Translations under genes and position numbers: made by a program | Notes under the pieces: model-generated | The model's database searches: none | What the model saw: the letters and a program-made list of their open reading frames with translations, nothing else | What the model was told of the DNA's origin: nothing | Part shown: positions 43,044 through 51,379 of the stretch, one piece after another | How the letters are laid out: each line of letters starts with the position of its first letter | Numbering within the stretch: the first letter of the stretch is position 1 | DNA from: Oscillatoria princeps RMCB-10 | GTDB taxonomy: Bacteria; Cyanobacteriota; Cyanobacteriia; Cyanobacteriales; Oscillatoriaceae | Direction: 5' to 3' | DNA: 64,000 nt | Assembly: GCA_019359235.1 (NCBI GenBank) | Contig: JAHHHT010000016.1 | Location: forward strand, 62,001-126,000

Positions 43044-44054
43044 TTACCACTCACTCACCCGACTGTCAACCACTGCTTTGCAGAATTGCAGCAGCGCATC
43101 TTCCGGGAAATCGCATTTGGCGAAGTTGGCTATCACGGAGACAAACTGCACATTTCCCGGCACATATCCGAGGGACGAATCTATCCTGTCCAGACTCGCC
43201 CGTCTGGGGTGGAGTTGGCGATTTTCCCAATCGTTGGTTGTTTCGGGATTGTCCAATTCCCAGCCGGTGTAAGGGCATCGCCCGCCCTGTTTTTCCCACA
43301 GTTCCTTCAAATATTGCACGGTGATAGTGCACTGCCGGTCTTTGCCTTTGACGCGCCGTCTCGCCAATTTGAGATGCTGGCGAAAGGGAGAGTATTCATC
43401 GCGCCGGTTCTCCTGTCTAGCCGGTTCGGCCATCAGTTGGGGTAAAGTGTTAATATTGCACTCACCGGCATCCGCTAAAGGGCAGTAGCTGTTGTGCTCC
43501 TGTCCCCAGAAGCCGGTGACTGCATAGCAAAATTCAAGGAATAGCTCTTCCGGGAAAGCGTGTTTTGCAAAATTAGCGATAGCGGCGACAAATTGGATAT
43601 TGTCGGGCGTGTATCCTTTCGACGAATCCCGCCGGTCAACACTAGCGCGGTTGGGTGTTAAAGGCATCCCTAAATAGCTTGTTGTGCAAGGTAAAAGCAC
43701 TAACTCCCATCCCGTATAAGGACAAATCCCTTGCTGCCGCTCCCACACCTGCTTGATATCGAGCAGGGTGACAGAAGACTCTTTGTTCCTGTGCTTAACG
43801 GATTTTTTTATAAATTTCCAACAATATCTAAAAGGAGAATACTCATCTTGCCTGATTATGTCTCTCAAGTAAGAAGTATCAGTATTTAGCTTGCCTTTAA
43901 AGTTTTTTATGCCATAGACTTGTGCGGAACACTTGAGAGAGCAAAAATGCTGCCGGCCTAGCCTTTCACTGCGATTAAACTCAGCTCGCTGCTTGGTAAA
44001 CTGCTTCCCACAAGCTGGATTTGCACAAGTTAGAGTTACTGCCGGTTGTCTCAT
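43044..44054 (-). CDS. Tandem HNH-like endonuclease-type protein with N-terminal zinc finger
   Basis: 336 residues from the ATG at 44054. The N-terminus has a four-Cys finger (TCANPACGKQF then FCSLKC). Two copies of a domain of about 130 residues follow, at about 65-185 and 215-332. Each contains EYSPFR, a helical stretch ending Q-x-G-x-CPYTGWEL, then P-x-RAS-x-DR-x-DSS-x-GY-x-P-x-N-x-QFV, IANFAK, FPE and FC-x-AV. The DR-x-D-x-S-x-GY-x-P-x-N pattern is that of the HNH/GIY-associated phage nucleases in which His is replaced; a classical HNH His is not obvious at the DR position, so catalysis is uncertain. It lies directly downstream of tmRNA, a common integration site, and may be mobile cargo. 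Confidence 0.65.
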   Translation of the reverse strand: MRQPAVTLTCANPACGKQFTKQRAEFNRSERLGRQHFCSLKCSAQVYGIKNFKGKLNTDTSYLRDIIRQDEYSPFRYCWKFIKKSVKHRNKESSVTLLDIKQVWERQQGICPYTGWELVLLPCTTSYLGMPLTPNRASVDRRDSSKGYTPDNIQFVAAIANFAKHAFPEELFLEFCYAVTGFWGQEHNSYCPLADAGECNINTLPQLMAEPARQENRRDEYSPFRQHLKLARRRVKGKDRQCTITVQYLKELWEKQGGRCPYTGWELDNPETTNDWENRQLHPRRASLDRIDSSLGYVPGNVQFVSVIANFAKCDFPEDALLQFCKAVVDSRVSEW

Positions 44055-44073
44055 ATAGTGTCCCCAATAAGCT

Positions 44074-44103
44074 AAAAACCGCCCTAGTGAAATAGGGCGG
44101 TTT
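44074..44103 (-). terminator. tmRNA terminator
   Basis: AAACCGCCCTA and TAGGGCGGTTT form an 11-bp stem around a TTTCAC loop; read on the minus strand it ends GGTTTTTAGC. Confidence 0.8.
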
Positions 44104-44123
44104 CTATTAGCAAAACTGATCCA

Positions 44124-44513
44124 TGGAGATGAGCGGAGTTGAACCGCTTTCCGCGATAGGTATTAACCCCCCACTCGTTCACAGGCATAGCCCTTCTAAC
44201 CCTCAGGGCGGGAACCATCCATTATCCCGGATGACAGGATGCTCTGATTAAATCTTTTCTAGCAAGCCAACCAGAGAACACTTGCTAGAGCATCCGTTGG
44301 GGTTTTGTCTGCAGCCTTTAACGGAGTCGGACTACAGACGCTCGAACCTGATTAGAGGTTAGTTAGGCAACCACAAGGGCTTCCTTACGAGCAAATTTTA
44401 CGATGTTATTCGCATTTACTTTTTTTTTGAACCCGGTATTTACGAGAGAAGGCTCACTCTCGGCCTGCATCACAGGGTAGTGTTCGCCACCACGTCGAAA
44501 CCGTGACATCCCC
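44124..44513 (-). ncRNA. ssrA: Transfer-messenger RNA
   Basis: Rescues stalled ribosomes by trans-translation. On the minus strand the 5' end GGGGATGTCACGGTTTCGAC is diagnostic, and the 3' end GCGGTTCAACTCCGCTCATC plus TCCA forms the T-arm and acceptor stem; GGGGATG pairs with CATCTCC with one G-U. CCA is not encoded. The tag reading frame encodes ANNIVKFARKEALVVA followed by TAA, inside a region containing GCGAATAACATCGTAAAATT. Pseudoknot-forming stems follow. A TATAAT lies at 44529-44534 upstream. The length, 390 nt, is typical of a one-piece cyanobacterial tmRNA. Confidence 0.97.
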
Positions 44514-44581
44514 GTGCTTTCTTTTTTGATTATAGTCCAATATTTTCACCGGCAGGAGAATGCCAGCCGTTTTCAGGTCGT

Positions 44582-44626
44582 GATAACCGATTCTTCTTAT
44601 TCGGTTAACCGAACCTCAGGGAAAAA
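44582..44626 (+). repeat. 45-bp direct repeat with a perfect palindrome, copy 1
   Basis: TTCGGTTAACCGAA at 44600-44613 is a perfect 14-bp palindrome flanked by AACCGATT upstream and CCTCAGGGAAAAA downstream. The same arrangement recurs at 44884. Confidence 0.75.
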
Positions 44627-44883
44627 GACCAACCGCAGGACCGGAGGGAGCGCCTGCCGGCTCGCCCCATCGCCCAAATCGGCAACAGCAGCGCTGCTGT
44701 GCCGGTTTATAGCGGGCAAGTATCTGGGTGGAGTACAGTCTGGAGATCCCCCCTTGCCCCCCCTTAAAAAGGGGGGCTTTGAAATGTCCCCCCCCCTTTG
44801 TAGGGGCGGGTCCCCGTGCCCGCCCCGGCTAGGGGGGATCTAATATCTGTACCTCACTCGGTTGAAATCTGCTATTAGATAGT

Positions 44884-44928
44884 GAGAACCGATTGTTTTT
44901 ATTCGGTTAACCGAACCTCAGAGAAAAA
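44884..44928 (+). repeat. 45-bp direct repeat with a perfect palindrome, copy 2
   Basis: TTCGGTTAACCGAA at 44902-44915 with the same flanks as copy 1. It lies about 100 bp before the start of the LpxB-related gene. Confidence 0.75.
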
Positions 44929-45011
44929 AGGTAGGACAGCCGACCAGGTGTCCGCAACAAGCCACCGGCAGCTATCCTGGATAAAAAGGGCATCTTGGGG
45001 AGGTTCAGGGA

Positions 45012-46340
45012 TTGAAGCTACTTTGCCTGAGCAATGGACATGGGGAGGACGCCATTGCCGTCCGCATTTTGCGGCAACTTCAGCTTTTGCCAAAACCCCC
45101 AGAATTGGCAGCCCTCCCCCTGGTGGGTGAGGGGCGAGCCTACACCGGCCTTCAGGGCGTCCCCATCATTGGCCCCGTCAAGGCAATGCCCTCGGGCGGC
45201 TTTATCTATATGGATGGGCGTCAGCTGTGGCGGGACTTGCAAGGCGGCTTGCTGCAGCTGACTTTCAGCCAGATCGGAGCCGTGCGGGCTTGGGCCAAAG
45301 AAGGCGGAGCCATCTTAGCCGTGGGGGATATTGTGCCGCTGCTGCTCGCCTGGATGAGCGGGGCACCCTATGCTTTTGTGGGGACGGCAAAATCGGAATA
45401 CTATCTGCGAGATGAAACCGGCCCGCTGAAACGCTTTTCGGCGGATGGGCGTCGCGAGAGCCAGTTGGAATGCGTTTACCTCCCCTGGGAGCGATGGCTG
45501 ATGCGGCAGCGCCGGTGTAAAGCCGTCTTTCCCAGAGACTCGCTGACCTCAGACAACTTGCGCCGGTTGTCCATTCCAGCCTTCGATCTGGGCAACCCGA
45601 TGATGGACGACCTCCACTCGGAAAACCCGCCGGCGCTTTTCTACGATCCAAATGCTGAAATCAACGAAATCAAGCGCTCCCTAATTGTCGCCCTCCTCCC
45701 CGGTTCCAGAGCGCCAGAAGCTTACGCCAACTGGCAGCAAATCATGAAAGCTGTCACCGGCATGTGCGAAACCTTCTACGAGCGCGATCCGGTGTTTCTG
45801 GCGGCGATCTCGCCCGGGTTAAGTCTAGAAAGCTTCTGCGAAAAGCTGGAAGTGGATGGCTGGCGACAGAAGGAGCGCAAAAGCGCCGCGCCGGCGTCCC
45901 GTCTGTCGGCGCTCGAACTCAAGGAGAAAACTCTGCCGCCGATCGGCGACAGTTCCGCTGTGACCTTCAGCCGGGGAAATGCCACCCTAATCCTCAGCCA
46001 GCACGCTTTTGTGGACTGCCTGCAGCTAGCAGACCTGGCCATTGCAATGGCCGGCACCGCCACAGAACAGTTTGTGGGTTTGGGAAAGCCGGCAATCGCC
46101 ATTCCCGGCGCGGGTCCCCAGTTCACCCCCGCCTTTGCCGAGGCGCAAAGCCGCCTGCTGGGGTCATCCTTAATTTTGGTGCAGCAACCGGCAGAGGTTG
46201 CCGGTGTTGTGCGGCGGCTGCTGCGCGATCCAGACTGGCTGCAGCTAATTGCTGAAAATGGCCAGAGGCGGATGGGCGAACCCGGAGCCGCACGCCGCAT
46301 TGCCGCCTGTTTGAAGGAGCGATTGCTAATTGCTAAGTGA
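45012..46340 (+). CDS. Lipid-A-disaccharide synthase-related glycosyltransferase-like protein
   Basis: 442 residues from a TTG at 45012 with GGGGAGG eight bases upstream. The N-terminus LLCLSNGHGEDAIAVRIL is characteristic of the cyanobacterial/plant LpxB-related family rather than of true LpxB. Other landmarks are VGDIVPLLLAW, VFPRDSLTSDNL, LGNPMMDDL, the GT-B second-domain motif VALLPGSRAPEAY, and DLAIAMAGTATEQFVGLGKPAIAIPG near the C-terminus, which is the donor-nucleotide region. The acceptor is unknown; a membrane-associated cytoplasmic sugar transfer is likely. Its promoter region carries the duplicated palindromes. Confidence 0.85.
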   Translation: MKLLCLSNGHGEDAIAVRILRQLQLLPKPPELAALPLVGEGRAYTGLQGVPIIGPVKAMPSGGFIYMDGRQLWRDLQGGLLQLTFSQIGAVRAWAKEGGAILAVGDIVPLLLAWMSGAPYAFVGTAKSEYYLRDETGPLKRFSADGRRESQLECVYLPWERWLMRQRRCKAVFPRDSLTSDNLRRLSIPAFDLGNPMMDDLHSENPPALFYDPNAEINEIKRSLIVALLPGSRAPEAYANWQQIMKAVTGMCETFYERDPVFLAAISPGLSLESFCEKLEVDGWRQKERKSAAPASRLSALELKEKTLPPIGDSSAVTFSRGNATLILSQHAFVDCLQLADLAIAMAGTATEQFVGLGKPAIAIPGAGPQFTPAFAEAQSRLLGSSLILVQQPAEVAGVVRRLLRDPDWLQLIAENGQRRMGEPGAARRIAACLKERLLIAK

Positions 46341-46412
46341 TAATTTTCCTCGTTCCCAGGGCAGGCACGGGGGCCTGCCCCTACAGCCTGGGAATGCCCC
46401 ATGCCCTATGCC

Positions 46413-47153
46413 CTATGCGCCAAACTTGACCAGCACTCCCGGTTCTCGCTGCACCGGCACGATATCGAGAATATCGGTTTGAACGCAATATTTCAGGTCT
46501 TCCAGGCAGTCGAGGCGCAGCAGGCGCTGACCGTGACTGGCGTGGTGCATCAGTTCCAGCAGCCGGTCTTGCCACTGGCGGTAAAGCGCCAGCGCAGCGA
46601 TCACTTCATCATTGCCGGCCAGTTGTTCCAAACCGGCACCGCTAGCGCTCAGGAGGCTGTCCGCGATCGCACCGGCACAGGCGGTATCTTCCAGAGAGAA
46701 GCTGCCTTCCCAACCGGAACCGACAATCCAAACCGTTTCTGGCTGCTGAGCCAGCACATACTCCACCACCGCCTGCCGGTTGATGAAGGCAGCCGCCAGA
46801 ACTGATGCAGAGTCTTGCACCCGCTGGAGGGAACGAGTGCCGTTGGTGGTGCTGATGAACAGCCGGCGTCCTCCCATCAGTTCCGGGGTGCAGTCCAGGG
46901 GGGAATTGCCCAGATCGCAGCCAGCCACCTTAGAACCTCCCCGTTCGCCGGCGCGAAGGCGCTTCTCAGCTGGCCACTCTTCGCTGACTTTGATTAATTT
47001 ATCCATGTCGCTGAAGACTTGCACCGCCTCAGCACCGACATGCAGTGCCGTTGCCATTGTTGTCGTGGCGCGGAGGACATCGACCGCGATCGCGCAGTCC
47101 GGCACGCTGCCGGTGGGTGTGGATTCCGGGGTGTGGTAAATAAAGAGCTTCAC
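46413..47153 (-). CDS. comB: 2-phosphosulfolactate phosphatase family protein (ComB-like)
   Basis: 246 residues, normal for the family. The characteristic segments are [18 protein letters not shown] near the N-terminus, [14 protein letters not shown] in the middle and [21 protein letters not shown], with acidic residues for magnesium binding. The archetype hydrolyses 2-phosphosulfolactate in coenzyme M synthesis. Cyanobacteria do not make coenzyme M, so the physiological substrate here is unclear, though a sulfolactate-related role is possible. Monocistronic. Confidence 0.9.
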   Translation of the reverse strand: MKLFIYHTPESTPTGSVPDCAIAVDVLRATTTMATALHVGAEAVQVFSDMDKLIKVSEEWPAEKRLRAGERGGSKVAGCDLGNSPLDCTPELMGGRRLFISTTNGTRSLQRVQDSASVLAAAFINRQAVVEYVLAQQPETVWIVGSGWEGSFSLEDTACAGAIADSLLSASGAGLEQLAGNDEVIAALALYRQWQDRLLELMHHASHGQRLLRLDCLEDLKYCVQTDILDIVPVQREPGVLVKFGA

Positions 47154-48466
47154 TGCTGGGGGGTATTTGGTATTGAAACTGCCAATCTATCATTTTATGC
47201 GGTTGCGGGCACTAAATAAAAGGCCGGTGGGCATGGCCCCAGGCGCATGGCCCCAGGCGCATTGAGCAAAACATTCAATCCCCAATCCCCAATCCACAAC
47301 CCAAAATCCGGGCATCCCAAATCCCCAATGCCCAATGCCCAATGCCCAAGTCTGGCTTCTTTCCCAATCCGCCGGTCATTCTTCCCGGGAGAATTGTCTG
47401 GCAAAGCGTCGCAAGTCAAGCGTTTTTCAGCCATTGCAATCGCGGGCGCGTGCCAGTTCTGCTCTGCCCGTTTTCTGCCGGCAAAACGCCTTAGTGATTG
47501 TAGCGCAGCTAGCCCTCAATACCTGCGGCTTGGAGCTCCGACTGTTTCACTTTCTACTCCGCCGCAGATAGAGCGGCGCTCCCGTCTCGAACAAACAAAC
47601 CAGGCGGTGAATAACCGCTGGGATTTGAAGTGGCTGGCGAGTCTCAACCACGCCACCTGCAAACCTCTCACCCCGATTGCCGGCTCAAGTTTTCTCATCC
47701 GCTTTCGACCAACTTGCTTTATGCTTGCTTACTGTTGCGTTAAGATTCGCCTCCCAATCGGGACTGTCACACCGGCAACTATCCGGCGCTAAATACGTCT
47801 TTGTTTCAGCGGCAATCTCCGCTCAAAGAATCTGTTCTTCATTTGCCGAGACAAGGGCATGTTGCGTCTGTACCTTTCGCCGCTCTTCACAAAAAGACTG
47901 TCGCGAGGCAATAGGGAAAGATAATTCTCCCCAGGAACCGAGCGCAACTTCATCAATGATAAGCCTGTTCTGCCTAATAAAAGGTTTCCGTGCCGGCACT
48001 CAACCGCCGCAAAATGCGACGCCGCACTGCAGGATTTTCGCTGCCGGTGCCCCATTCAAAAATTGCATGTCAGTCAGCCGGTGACAGGCGTTGCCTTCTG
48101 GCAACTTTTTGTGCGATCGTCCGCCGGCTTGCCTTGTGGGGGTGGCTGCCGGTGGCAACACCCCAAAAAGTATTGGGTTTCTGGTGAGGTTCTGCATCTA
48201 TCTAGAGGTAGATTTATTATCGTCGGAGGTAATAAACCGGCCCCAATACCGGCCTGCCGCACGTCCCTTAGCCGCGCCAAAACTAAACCTGTTGGTGGGT
48301 TTGATTCGCTCGCCGGCTCTCGAAAGCCGGACTCTGGGAGGGAATGCCTGTCCGCCGGCACCGGACGTTCTGGTTGTGGCCAATTAACACACTGTAGGGG
48401 CGGCCCCCCGTGGCGGCCCTGACACCAATGGCCCCCCATGCCGGCCCCTGTGCCGGCCCTATGTAA
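47154..48466. other. 1.3-kb spacer without a supported gene
   Basis: Contains short tandem repeats such as GGCCCCAGGCGCAT (47235-47262) and CCCAATGCCCAATGCC (47330-47349) and a GTAGGGGCGG-type dispersed repeat (48395-48420). Both strands were read for protein signatures and none was found. The base composition between 47400 and 48350 is not simple, so decayed coding sequence cannot be excluded. Confidence 0.4.
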
Positions 48467-48554
48467 CGGAGAGGGAGGGATTCGAACCCCCGGAACCCTT
48501 ACGGGCTCATCTGATTTCAAGTCAGACGCAATCGACCAACTCTGCCACCTCTCC
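48467..48554 (-). tRNA. tRNA-Ser (UGA)
   Basis: 88 nt on the minus strand. Acceptor stem GGAGAGG pairs with CCTCTCC with discriminator G; the anticodon arm is CTGACTTGAAATCAG with anticodon TGA; there is a long variable arm (GAGCCCGTAAGGGTTC region) as expected for serine, and the T-arm is GGGGGTTCGAATCCCTC. CCA is not encoded. Confidence 0.96.
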
Positions 48555-48598
48555 AGTGGAGACTCGATTATTATCATAACCGGCTCCCGCACCAATGG

Positions 48599-49528
48599 CT
48601 ACCTCATTGCCGGCCCGGCGACAACACTGGTGCGGCAATAAAGAATTTGCTCGGACGCCACCCGGAAATCTTGGTTGACCCAAACCAGCGATATCTGCTC
48701 GACGGCACCGGCACAGAGGGAGACAATAGAGAAATTCCGCAGCCGGTCAGTGGGGGTTTGCACAATGCGGGGCACGCTGGCGGCATTCAAGTATACCGTC
48801 CCCTCGGAACTGACATGCACGCACCGGCGCAGGCGCTTCTGGGTGTGGCGCAGCCGGTGGTGCATGTGGCCAAACGCCACCAGGGGAATCTGTTTTCCCA
48901 GCGCTCGTGTTTGGGCAATCGCCTCCTCGAAATCCGGATCGCCAAAGTCGCCGCCAATCGGATTCCAGTCTTTGCCGCAGGGATCTTCCGGCAGATCGCC
49001 CAGGCCGGTCGGGCCGTTGTGGCCCAGAAAAATCACTGTCTCAGTGCCGGCTTGGCGGACAGCTGCCATAATCCGAGCCGCAGACGCCTCAAAACTGCCC
49101 ACCCCAAACCGGTCGCGATAGAAATCGCTACATTTCCACTCTGGGCCACCCCAAGTAAACGGACGGCTGCCCACCACCGTTAAACCCAGTTCTGGGAAGT
49201 CCAGCTTTCCGTAACCCACATGGGCGTCACCGAGCACATCCAGCTGCTCGCGCACCCGATCTTCTTGGTGCCGGTTGTAGGGGCACTTGCTGCGACCCCA
49301 GTCTGTAGCAGTGTACCAGGCGTCGTGATTGCCCAAAATAGCTGCTTTGGGAATGTCTAGACCGGCAATCGCCCGCACCACCGGCAGCGACTCGTTGCCA
49401 AAGTCCCCCACAAACAGCACCAGTGAGACGCCCAAGTGCTTGAGAGATTGCCGGTCCGCCTCTTCCCACTGGTCGTGAACGTCTCCAATCACAGCGATTT
49501 TGATGGGTTTATCTTTACTGATGACCAT
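48599..49528 (-). CDS. Metallophosphoesterase (TIGR04168-like family)
   Basis: 309 residues. Calcineurin-like metal-binding motifs are complete: GDVHDQW near residue 15, VGDFGNE, GNHDAW near 65, GHNGP near 168 and GHMHHR near 221. The WDWG/WGGPEW insertions and C-terminal EQISLVWV are consistent with a cyanobacterial/plant family of predicted phosphohydrolases. Substrate unknown. The gene reads toward tRNA-Ser with no space for a separate terminator. Confidence 0.88.
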   Translation of the reverse strand: MVISKDKPIKIAVIGDVHDQWEEADRQSLKHLGVSLVLFVGDFGNESLPVVRAIAGLDIPKAAILGNHDAWYTATDWGRSKCPYNRHQEDRVREQLDVLGDAHVGYGKLDFPELGLTVVGSRPFTWGGPEWKCSDFYRDRFGVGSFEASAARIMAAVRQAGTETVIFLGHNGPTGLGDLPEDPCGKDWNPIGGDFGDPDFEEAIAQTRALGKQIPLVAFGHMHHRLRHTQKRLRRCVHVSSEGTVYLNAASVPRIVQTPTDRLRNFSIVSLCAGAVEQISLVWVNQDFRVASEQILYCRTSVVAGPAMR

Positions 49529-49702
49529 GCCAACTCCCTTGCCGCTCCTTATCCAGGATAAAGAAGCTTGGCCATTTTTGCACTTCCGGCGAGCGGAATT
49601 CTCGTTCTGTACCCCCAGTTACACATTGCCCCCTGAGTTTTGGTTAAAATTACTATAATTGATAATCGAGAACACTTTGGGTACACCCAAGGCAACTGAA
49701 CT

Positions 49703-50674
49703 GTGTTTACTACTGCATTTTTGCGGCGCGACCAAACCCCGGCTCTGCCCCACGACCTGTTTGAGGGCATCCAAGTTCTGAAAAAAGAGCTAAACGCGGT
49801 TATTCTGGCTCACTACTACCAAGATTCCGACATTCAGGACGTTGCCGACTGTATTGGCGATTCTCTGGAACTGTCGCGCAAAGCAGCCAGCACCAGCGCT
49901 GACGCCATCGTCTTTGCCGGCGTCCACTTCATGGCAGAAACAGCCAAAATCCTCAATCCTGACAAACTGGTACTGCTGCCAGACTTGAATGCCGGTTGCT
50001 CCTTGGCAGACAGCTGTCCGCCGGAAGCCTTTGCGGCGTTTAAGGCGGCTCACCCGGGCCATATCGTTGTGTCGTACATCAACTGCTCAGCAGCAATCAA
50101 GGCGATGAGCGACATCATCTGCACGAGTTCCAACGCCGTCAAGATTGTCCGCCAGATTCCCGAAGACCAGCCGGTGATTTTTGCCCCAGACCGGAATCTG
50201 GGCCGGTATGTGATCGAGCAAACCGGCAGAGACATGGTGCTGTGGGATGGGAGCTGCATGGTACACGAAAACTTCTCAGAAAAAAAGATAGTGCAGCTTC
50301 TGATTGAGCACCCAGAGGCAGTTGCGATCGCCCACCCGGAATGCGAGCCGCCGGTGTTGCGCCACGCCAGCTACATCGGCTCCACCTCCGCCCTGCTGAA
50401 ATACGTTCAAGCCAGCCCCAGCAAAGCGTTTATCGTGGCCACCGAACCGGGTATCATTCACCAAATGCAAAAGCTCGCGCCCGACAAACGCTTCATACCA
50501 GCGCCGCCGGTGAGCAACTGCGCCTGCAACGAGTGCCCCCACATGCGGCTGAACACCCTGGAAAAGCTCTATCTGGCCATGAAAAATCGGGAGCCAGAAA
50601 TAACTGTCCCAGAACAGACGCGCTTAGCCGCGCTGCGACCGATTCAGCGGATGCTGGAGATGAGTATGGCGTAA
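49703..50674 (+). CDS. nadA: Quinolinate synthase
   Basis: Condenses iminoaspartate with dihydroxyacetone phosphate to quinolinate, the first committed step to NAD. 323 residues from a GTG at 49703. The three cysteines for the 4Fe-4S cluster are found in [11 protein letters not shown], in [10 protein letters not shown] and in [10 protein letters not shown]. Substrate-binding motifs include [22 protein letters not shown] and EPGIIHQM. Length and order are normal. Divergent from the metallophosphoesterase. Confidence 0.97.
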   Translation: MFTTAFLRRDQTPALPHDLFEGIQVLKKELNAVILAHYYQDSDIQDVADCIGDSLELSRKAASTSADAIVFAGVHFMAETAKILNPDKLVLLPDLNAGCSLADSCPPEAFAAFKAAHPGHIVVSYINCSAAIKAMSDIICTSSNAVKIVRQIPEDQPVIFAPDRNLGRYVIEQTGRDMVLWDGSCMVHENFSEKKIVQLLIEHPEAVAIAHPECEPPVLRHASYIGSTSALLKYVQASPSKAFIVATEPGIIHQMQKLAPDKRFIPAPPVSNCACNECPHMRLNTLEKLYLAMKNREPEITVPEQTRLAALRPIQRMLEMSMA

Positions 50675-50750
50675 AGGGGAGTGGGGCGCAGGGCGCAGGG
50701 CGCGGGAGAATCCCCTGCGCCCAGTGACCGATCGCCAATTAGCCAGCCGG

Positions 50751-51239
50751 TCAGCCTTGGATGAATTTCTCAAGCTTGTCCGCCAGTTGACCGACAAGTC
50801 CCTCGTGGCTGTATGCAGCCTGCTGGCATTCCGCCTCTATGCGCTTAACCGCATCTTCCGGAAGGGAAAGCAGCCCCACCAGTAGCTTATAAGCTTCAGC
50901 CTCTTCGGTATTAATGGCCGGTTCTTCGGCTGTGCGGGCGCTAGAGGCAATTACTTCATACCCCAGTCGCAGCACCAGTTCCCGCTCCTCCTGGCTGGGG
51001 AGTAAGGGAATTAATTCCTCTAGGGGAATGTTTTGCATCAGATAGTCCCGCAGCTCTTGTTTCAGGGTTTCCAGCTGCTGGGTGCCGGTGCTGCCAAACA
51101 GCTGGCTGAACCGGTCGAGCATTAAATCCACTTCTTCTGTCGCCAGTTGCCCATCAGACCAAGCCATAGAAGCGACAGCCCGCAGCAGGTTCATCTGGCG
51201 GGGGGTGATGGAGGGGGGTGGGGGCGGTTGCAGCGGCAT
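50751..51239 (-). CDS. TerB-like protein
   Basis: 162 residues from the ATG at 51239, with GGGAGGA eight bases upstream; an upstream in-frame start adding 14 residues is less likely. After a poly-Pro start (PLQPPPPPSITP), residues 15-155 form an all-helical domain like TerB/DjlA N-terminal domains (LLRAVASMAWSDGQLATEEVDLMLDRF; acidic residues that may bind metal). TerB-family proteins in cyanobacteria have no firm function; tellurite resistance is a historical name only. Confidence 0.8.
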   Translation of the reverse strand: MPLQPPPPPSITPRQMNLLRAVASMAWSDGQLATEEVDLMLDRFSQLFGSTGTQQLETLKQELRDYLMQNIPLEELIPLLPSQEERELVLRLGYEVIASSARTAEEPAINTEEAEAYKLLVGLLSLPEDAVKRIEAECQQAAYSHEGLVGQLADKLEKFIQG

Positions 51240-51379
51240 AAGTATTTCCTCCCAATAAAGGTGCGTTTGAGACCAAAGCAATCATTGAAATCTCAAATTG
51301 TGTGATAATATTTTAGACGAGGTGGGGCTTAGCCTGACTCAAAGCAACAGAACTCCAGCACCCCCATTAGCTTATAACG

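Larger units (their letters stand above)
44514..45011. other. Spacer with duplicated TTCGGTTAACCGAA sites
   Basis: 500 bp without a gene. It contains two copies of a 45-bp direct repeat centred on a perfect 14-bp palindrome and, between them, a GATCCCCCC-type hairpin (44744-44840). Confidence 0.65.

Noticed and set aside
44124-44200. tRNA-like sequence near 44130
   Set aside because: The T-arm and acceptor belong to the tmRNA; there is no anticodon arm and the 5' half lies 390 nt away.
47247-47792. Plus-strand 181-codon frame in the 1.3-kb spacer
   Set aside because: Begins in CCCAATGCC-type simple repeats, has no domain and no ribosome binding site.
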